The notes beneath the pieces are model-generated. The model had not been told where the DNA came from. It searched no databases and saw nothing but the letters and a program-made list of their open reading frames with translations. The translations under genes and the position numbers were made by a program. 64,000 bases of DNA from Mesorhabditis belari (taxonomy: Eukaryota > Nematoda > Chromadorea > Rhabditida > Rhabditidae), in the NCBI GenBank assembly GCA_958450365.1, contig CAUEEP010000740.1, positions 1,863,501 through 1,927,500 on the forward strand, in the 5' to 3' direction. Shown here in pieces: positions 58,893 to 64,000 of this stretch (the stretch's first letter is position 1; every line of letters begins with the position of its first letter).

Positions 58893-59250
58893 TACCGTAA
58901 ATACTGTAATAGTACCCCACCCCCATAATGACGGTGCGGAGCGTTGCGTAGTCTAGCTTTGAACGAGTTTTTCTCGACACTGGTTTATGCTACAATGCGC
59001 GCTTAGGTATCAAAAAATAGCCCTGAATTTCAGCTATTTTTTGATACCAAAGACGCATTTTTTGAAAGTACGGGCGGTGGGAAAAAAAGGAAAAAAAAAA
59101 AACTTTTGCGACTACGCGACTCTCGGAAAATTACGGTATTTACGGTATTTTGTTTTATTCTTTTTAAAACCACTCAAATAAATAGGTTAAAAAACTTTTT
59201 TTTTTTCTTTAAAAGGTTTTTGGGTACTATTACAGTATTTACGGTATTTT
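58893..59250. mobile_element. TACCGTA-family foldback element with extra right end
   Basis: A copy runs from 58893 to about 59147 with a rearranged right part. A second right end (GGGTACTATTACAGTATTTA) follows at 59220-59247, each followed by ATTTTGTTTTATTCTTTTT, which marks a local duplication. Confidence 0.75.
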
Positions 59251-59510
59251 GTTTTATTCTTTTTTAAAACACTCAACTAAATAAAGGTTAAGAAAGTTGA
59301 AAGTCCTCTTGATACGAAAATATTCCCCCTTTTAACCAGAAAAATCTCAGAAGCTCAAGTTGTAGGTCGTTTAGATCAAATTTCACTAAATTTAGCTCAC
59401 AAAGTTTTCTCTAAAAAGATTTACGTTCAAATTTCACTAAAAATCACAAAAGAAATAGCTTTAATGATATAAAAAAAAAATTTCGATAGAGCTGACTGAC
59501 ATAAAGCTGA

Positions 59511-59908
59511 CTTTTTGGGGATGGGACAAATGCGATCTTTTTTTTGCGCGCCTGGACATTTGCGCACCTTTTTTTTCTGAAAAAGGCCTTAGGAAAGGTC
59601 GTAGAGCTTCGAAAATATTCCCATATAAGGGAATCGTATGCGTAGATTCCGAATTTCGACAAATCAGACCTCGCTGACACGTCAAATTTGGGCTAAAAGG
59701 CAAAAGCTGCGGAAAAGCGTTAAGTTGCGTAGTTTTTGCCTTTTAGCCCAAATTTGACGTGTCAGCGAGGTCTGATTTGTCGAAATTCGGAATCTACGCA
59801 TACGAAAACATTTTTGAAGCTCTAGGACCTTTCCTAAGACCTTTTCCAGCAAAAAAAGGTACGCAAATGTCCAGGTGCCAAAAAAAGGTCGCATTTGTCC
59901 CACCCCCG
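59511..59908. mobile_element. GTGGGACAAATG hairpin element
   Basis: GATGGGACAAATGCGATC and its near complement at the ends, arms meeting near GCTGCGGAAAAGCGTTAAG. Second full copy of the family found at 44343-44722. Confidence 0.9.
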
Positions 59909-60991
59909 ACTTTTTTAGATGACTTTAAAAAAAATATTCAATCCATTTTCTCTAGCATTCTCTCTTTGTTTTTTTTTCTTTTTTCTTATGGTGTCATAAA
60001 TTTTTGGTTTTCTTGAAGGGGAAAATGGATAAAGAGAACGTGAAGATTAAAGAGGAAATTTCATAACAGAAAAACAGGAAAGCTTTAAATACAAATTGAT
60101 CAAGGAAAGCAAGTAAATCTATTTGTTTAGCTATGTTTAGAGCTTTGTTATTGTTTAGCTGTTATCGCTATTGTTTAGCTTTTCACTATGATTTGTTAAG
60201 AAGTGTTTGTGTTTGAAAATTCAAAAACGCCTCTATTCTGTCGCAGTGGAATGAGAGGGAAAGGGAATTGGGTATGAAATGACCGATTGGCTAAGTGGGA
60301 AGGGGAATTGAGTATTGAGAAAGTGGATACAAGTTGATTAAATACAAATTGATCAAGGAAAGCAAGTAAATATATTTGTTTAGCTTTTCATTATGATTAG
60401 TTAAGGAGTGTTTGTGTTTGAAAATTCAAAACGCATCTATTCTGTCGCAGTTTAATTTTAAAGAAAAAAAATGCGATAAAATGAAGAAAATGAAATTTTG
60501 TATGCCGAAAATAGTGGGTTTCCATTTTTGAGCCCAAAGAATACTGCTGGTTGTGTCAGTTCTTTGACAGTAAAGGAAAGAAATTGCACAAAAATTTAGA
60601 GCTTTTTTTTTTTCTAAACTTCTAAGGTTTGACGGATTGATTGTCAAAAAGTGAGGTGGAAATGCGTAAAAGAAACGATTCACTATAAGAGATAGGCTCA
60701 TAAATTCTATCGGAATTGGCCAAAAATGGGAAAGAAAGGGAAGAGAAGGGAAGGGAAAGGAAAGGAAGGGAAAGGAAGGAAAATGTATGACGATACCTTC
60801 CCTCAATCCACCCCCATCTTTTTGATTGAACAATTTACGAGAAAAAATACAATTGGAATGTAAAAGCTATATAAAATAGCTTGAGTCATTCAGTTTTGAC
60901 GTCTGAACAAAATGTTTTCGAACTCTTGAAAACAATTTCCTTATCGATCTTATCGATAAGGAAATTGTTAAATCTAGGCAAGGTGGGAATA
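59909..60991. other. No gene recognised; contains a 39-bp palindrome
   Basis: Contains a perfect palindrome at 60931-60969 (AACAATTTCCTTATCGAT arms around CTT) and GGAAAGGGAA-rich sequence near 60730-60780. The minus-strand frame over it is low complexity. Confidence 0.5.
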
Positions 60992-61331
60992 TCACGAGCA
61001 TAAGGGGGTAAAAAGGTTCCACAATTTAATAACTCGATTAAAAAAGAAACTGTGGGAGCTTTTAGAGGAAACGGATGGTTGGCGTATGAGAAAAGGCACC
61101 TTCAATTCTGGAGGCGCCTCGTAGAAAGCCGAATTCAAAGAGACCAGAAAAAAGGGAGTCGGGATGAGTGCCTTTAACAATTTTAAAGCATTCCACTAAA
61201 TCAATGATAAGGCGGCGTTGGTGTAACGTTTTAAGACCAAAGAGTTGTAATCGAAGAGAAAAGGCCCCTTCTGGAGGCGCATTGAACAATTGATAGTAAT
61301 AAACTTGATAATAAAAGTAAAAATAAATCAC
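60992..61331 (-). pseudogene. 3' end of a non-LTR retrotransposon reverse transcriptase
   Basis: The minus strand reads LQLFGLKTLHQRRLIIDLVE CFKIVKG, then, after a frame change, SFFFNRVIKLWNLF. The RR.I.DL...FKI..G and FF.RVI.LWN patterns are typical of the C-terminal part of CR1/Jockey-type LINE proteins. Only this end is left, with at least one frameshift. Confidence 0.7.
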
Positions 61332-61404
61332 TTTAGAACTGTTGTCTACATTTGTGAAACATTTTAAAATACAATAATGAAAACGTAAATATTATTAGAC
61401 TACA

Positions 61405-61785
61405 CAAGCTTAAAAGCTCAACAATTGGTTTTTAAAAGTCCTTTCATGCGTTCACTTTTGCCTTTAGAATTGAAACGATTACGCACACCAGCAAAGGACA
61501 CCCGAGGAGCGTCATCGGGACAACGACGCATAGATGGGGAACCTTCAAGCAAGCGTCTTCGCGCGGATCGTCAGGAGTTGTCCCGATGACGCTCCTGACG
61601 TCATCGGGACAACGACGCATAGATGGGGAACCTTCAAGCAAGCGTCTTCGCGCGGATCGTCAGGAGTTGTCCCGATGACGCTCCTCGGGTGTCCTTTGCT
61701 GGTGTGCGTAATCGTTTCAATTCTAAAGGCAAAAGTGAACGCATGAAAGGACTTTTAAAAACCAATTGTTGAGCTTTTAAGCTTT
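61405..61785. mobile_element. Near-perfect palindrome with an internal direct duplication
   Basis: Outer arms (from GCTTAAAAGCTCAACAATTG inward) are inverted almost without mismatch. The centre holds an 80-bp GC-rich unit (CATCGGGACAACGACGCATA ... GCGCGGATCGTCAGGAG) twice in direct order, each unit itself flanked by GTCATCGGGACAAC and its complement. Mirror frames on both strands end in the same peptide and are not genes. Confidence 0.9.
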
Positions 61786-62369
61786 GTTTATATAATAAAT
61801 ATTATACATCAAAATATTTCCATATTTCTCGTATAATATTATATTATTTATATTATCTTCTCTAAAAAATTGCCCCCAATCACTTGCAAAAGTCAAATAT
61901 TGATTCAGAAATGAAAACCCTCTCAAAATAAAGATCTAAAGAGTTATAATCTATGTCTCTAGTCGATTTACGGTAACTCTAATACGGAAAGTAGATAGAT
62001 TGAAGAGTTTACGGTAGCTTTTGCAGGTTTAAAAACGCATTAGTCAAGCGAAACATCGTTCTGATTCATAGAAGAAATCGTTCTGATTCATAGATTCAAA
62101 TCAATAAAGAAATTTGAATGGTCAATGATCATCAAAAGAGTCAAGCTATATTGGATTACAAAAGCCAGAGTTTTTATGTGAGCACTGAAATCGCGAATTT
62201 CTCCGAAAGAGACAAACGGAGGGGGGTGACGATCCATTTGTGTAAATACCCTATCTTTTCCTCATTGTTCTTCCATCATAAATACCCCCAAATATGTCTT
62301 CTGACGAGATTTTAGTCATCTAAATGTACTTTTATCACATTTTCCTGATTCAATTCTTTCATCGACTCG
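61786..62369. other. Possible 5' region of the next gene, unresolved
   Basis: AT-rich. A 65-codon frame from 62118 has no signal peptide and no link to the exons downstream. No start for the next gene could be fixed. Confidence 0.3.
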
Positions 62370-63795
62370 AAGCTATTGTTACAATTTGTCCCTCTACCGT
62401 TTTCACAACACAACAAATCCTCACTGGCATCACCACTTTATCAACGAGAATACCAAGCACGGTTTGGTAATCGAATAGCATTTAAATAGTCGTATTTTAT
62501 CTATTTAATATGTAAAAATTGAATTTGTTTAATACGTTAAGCTTATGAAATTATGCCGCTGAAAATCTGCTGCTTGGGCTTGGCTATTAAAGCGCTTTCA
62601 AAAAGTAAAAGTAAAAGTGCTAAAAGTAAAAGCGCTTTCAAAAGTTAAAAGTAAAAGCGCTAAAAGTAAAAGCGCTTTCAAAAAGTTAACTAGCTTAGCT
62701 AGAGTTTGACATAAAATCTTCGAATACCAAATGAAAACCCTATAAACTAAAGCTCAAATCAATCTCGAACCCAGGAATTTTTAGAGTGTAACATTCCCGA
62801 CCACAGTCATCACCACACCCACAACAACCTTGTTGACCACAACGAGTTTATCTGGTGTAATTGAAATTTATTGATTTTAAATGTCTCCATTCTTTCAGCT
62901 TGCGCCTTTTGCGACCAAGCCGATATCACGATTGATCTCAACACCTCGGGATTTGCTGTGGTTAGTTTTTTTTTGATCAACAGCTTTTGTGATCAACAGC
63001 TTTATATTCAAAAAGTTTAGCCGTTTTCCAATGATTCAACAATGTTGGTGAATGGGTGTTTGGTGAGAACGTTCACGTGTTCATCAGTGTCACAAAATGG
63101 GGTGGTGATCATTTCGGTGAGGAAATAAAAAATGAGGATACTTACAGTACCCAATTCTATCCAATATCCATCTCTGTGCATTCTAAAATGAATCTGAATT
63201 GTTGATGGATTGAACAAAGAAATGATTTGAAGCATAGTACAAAAGCCGCTCAACCAGTCATTCAGGTAAATGGTGCACAACCGCAAGACTCGGATGTGGT
63301 CGATGGAATTGGATCGATATCGATTCAATTGACATGCGATGAGGATTCACAATGGGAATATCTCGTGGGAATTTGAACAAAATGAACTTTATTTAATAAA
63401 TAAGAAGCAAGTAAAGAATGGCGATTTCCGGAGATAGGGTCGAACCCCTGACCCTTCCCCAGACCTCTCGCTTTCGAGCCAGATCCTCTAAACCACTGAG
63501 CTATCCCGGACGTTGTCGCTAGCGAAGACAGAGGAAATAGAAGGAGGAAGAGAAGGAAATACCCGGCTCTTCTGGACCTGGTTAACGAGTACCGATTAGA
63601 GTGCGTTCTTTCTCGATCGTTCTCTAAAACATGGCAAATTATACAAGCTACCTTAATCTTTTATCCAGTCTACAATAGAAAAATGTGTACAAGTTTCAAA
63701 TATTGTCAATCAATTAACTCCTTTTCCAGGCCGATCCAAACGTTCCGACATCGATGTTTGTGGTGACGACGGTGATGTGTGAAGATTTACAATAA
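62370..63795 (+). CDS. Thr-rich secreted protein of C6/DUF281-like type, 5' end unknown
   Basis: Exons about 62370-62461, 62785-62854, 62899-62960, 63266-63364 and 63730-63795 join in phase. The first two encode a Thr-rich stalk (TFPTTVITTPTTTLLTTTS). Then come a CxxC (GACAFCDQADITIDLN), GSISIQLTCDEDSQWEYL and SMFVVTTVMCEDLQ, four cysteines in all. Thr stalk plus C-x2-C and strand-rich repeats resembles the nematode-specific C6/DUF281 group of extracellular proteins, whose function is unknown. The signal peptide exon was not found and the first acceptor is weak. The last intron holds a tRNA-like sequence. Confidence 0.55.
63430..63512 (-). tRNA. tRNA-like gene, possibly pseudo (Ser CGA by loop)
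   Basis: Minus strand: TCCGGGATAGCTCAGTGGTT (acceptor and A box), a loop CTCGAAA giving anticodon CGA, a long variable region as in tRNA-Ser, and GGGGTTCGACCCTATC (B box), closing with TCTCCGGA. The acceptor stem pairs for at least five bases. The anticodon stem has mismatches, so it may be a pseudogene. It is the best preserved tRNA-like sequence in the window. Confidence 0.45.
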
Positions 63796-64000
63796 AGTTA
63801 TCTACTCAAGAGTTATCAAAATAAAGACAAAAAATTATGTCAAACACTTTTATTATTATATTTTGCTTTAAAAGACATGTCAATTTGCCAAGAATTTTCA
63901 ATTATTCACTCGATTCTTTTCATTTTCATTAAAGCGTCATCAAATCAAAGTCAAATCCTTTCTCTTACGATTGTAAAAAGCTTTCAAACTTTACGAGATT

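Noticed and set aside
60426..60833. 135-codon minus-strand frame with Phe/Pro/Ser repeats
   Set aside because: The sequence is low-complexity GGAAAGGGAA read backwards, with no motif, intron signals or family.

Overview
The window reads as nuclear DNA of a free-living rhabditid-type nematode. The signs are an AT-rich background, dense genes with many short introns (often 40-70 bp, TTTCAG-type acceptors), and nematode gene families: an sbt-1/7B2 prohormone-convertase chaperone, a gob-1-type trehalose phosphatase fragment, a nematode globin, a DM-domain protein, C-type lectin, VWA, Cys-loop channel and F-box-like genes. Several first exons follow a TTTCAG/TTTAG site closely, as expected for spliced-leader trans-splicing. 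Exon models were assembled by hand from splice signals, reading phase and family patterns. Boundaries should be good to about one base where all phases agree, and looser where stated.

Layout. 0-8.4 kb: an inverted duplication of an F-box-like gene (left copy open, right copy broken) encloses a trypsin-fold protease gene, with two decayed protease copies behind it. 9.2-12.9 kb: a minus-strand Cys-loop ligand-gated channel gene, broken as read, with a deleted Tc1-like transposon in one intron and a MITE in another. 15.2-18.3 kb: a secreted cysteine-rich protein (minus). 21-22 kb: two small candidate genes. 24.2-25.7 kb: a secreted C-type lectin (minus). 26.1-29.3 and 29.6-33.9 kb: two adjacent minus-strand VWA genes, the second a single-pass membrane protein. 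36.1-38.2 kb: a globin with an N-terminal acylation signal. 38.8-39.1 kb: a captured gob-1 fragment. 40.1-42.4 kb: sbt-1. 42.8-47.0 kb: a kringle-domain membrane protein (minus). 49.1-54.2 kb: a DM-domain gene. 55.8-57.7 kb: a small secreted cysteine-rich protein (minus). 61 kb: a LINE remnant and a near-perfect nested palindrome. 62.4-63.8 kb: a Thr-rich secreted protein.

Most of the rest is repeats. At least ten copies of foldback elements share TACCGTA termini. There are also hairpin elements with GTGGGACAAATG ends, mariner and Tc1 derivatives, a tRNA-derived SINE, several degenerate tRNA-like loci, and about a dozen mini- or microsatellites. They sit almost entirely in introns and between genes. 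The genes do not form one pathway; they are an ordinary mix of neuroendocrine, adhesion/lectin and regulatory genes. The most notable general signal is that several otherwise convincing genes need exactly one base fewer in A/T runs to stay in frame.
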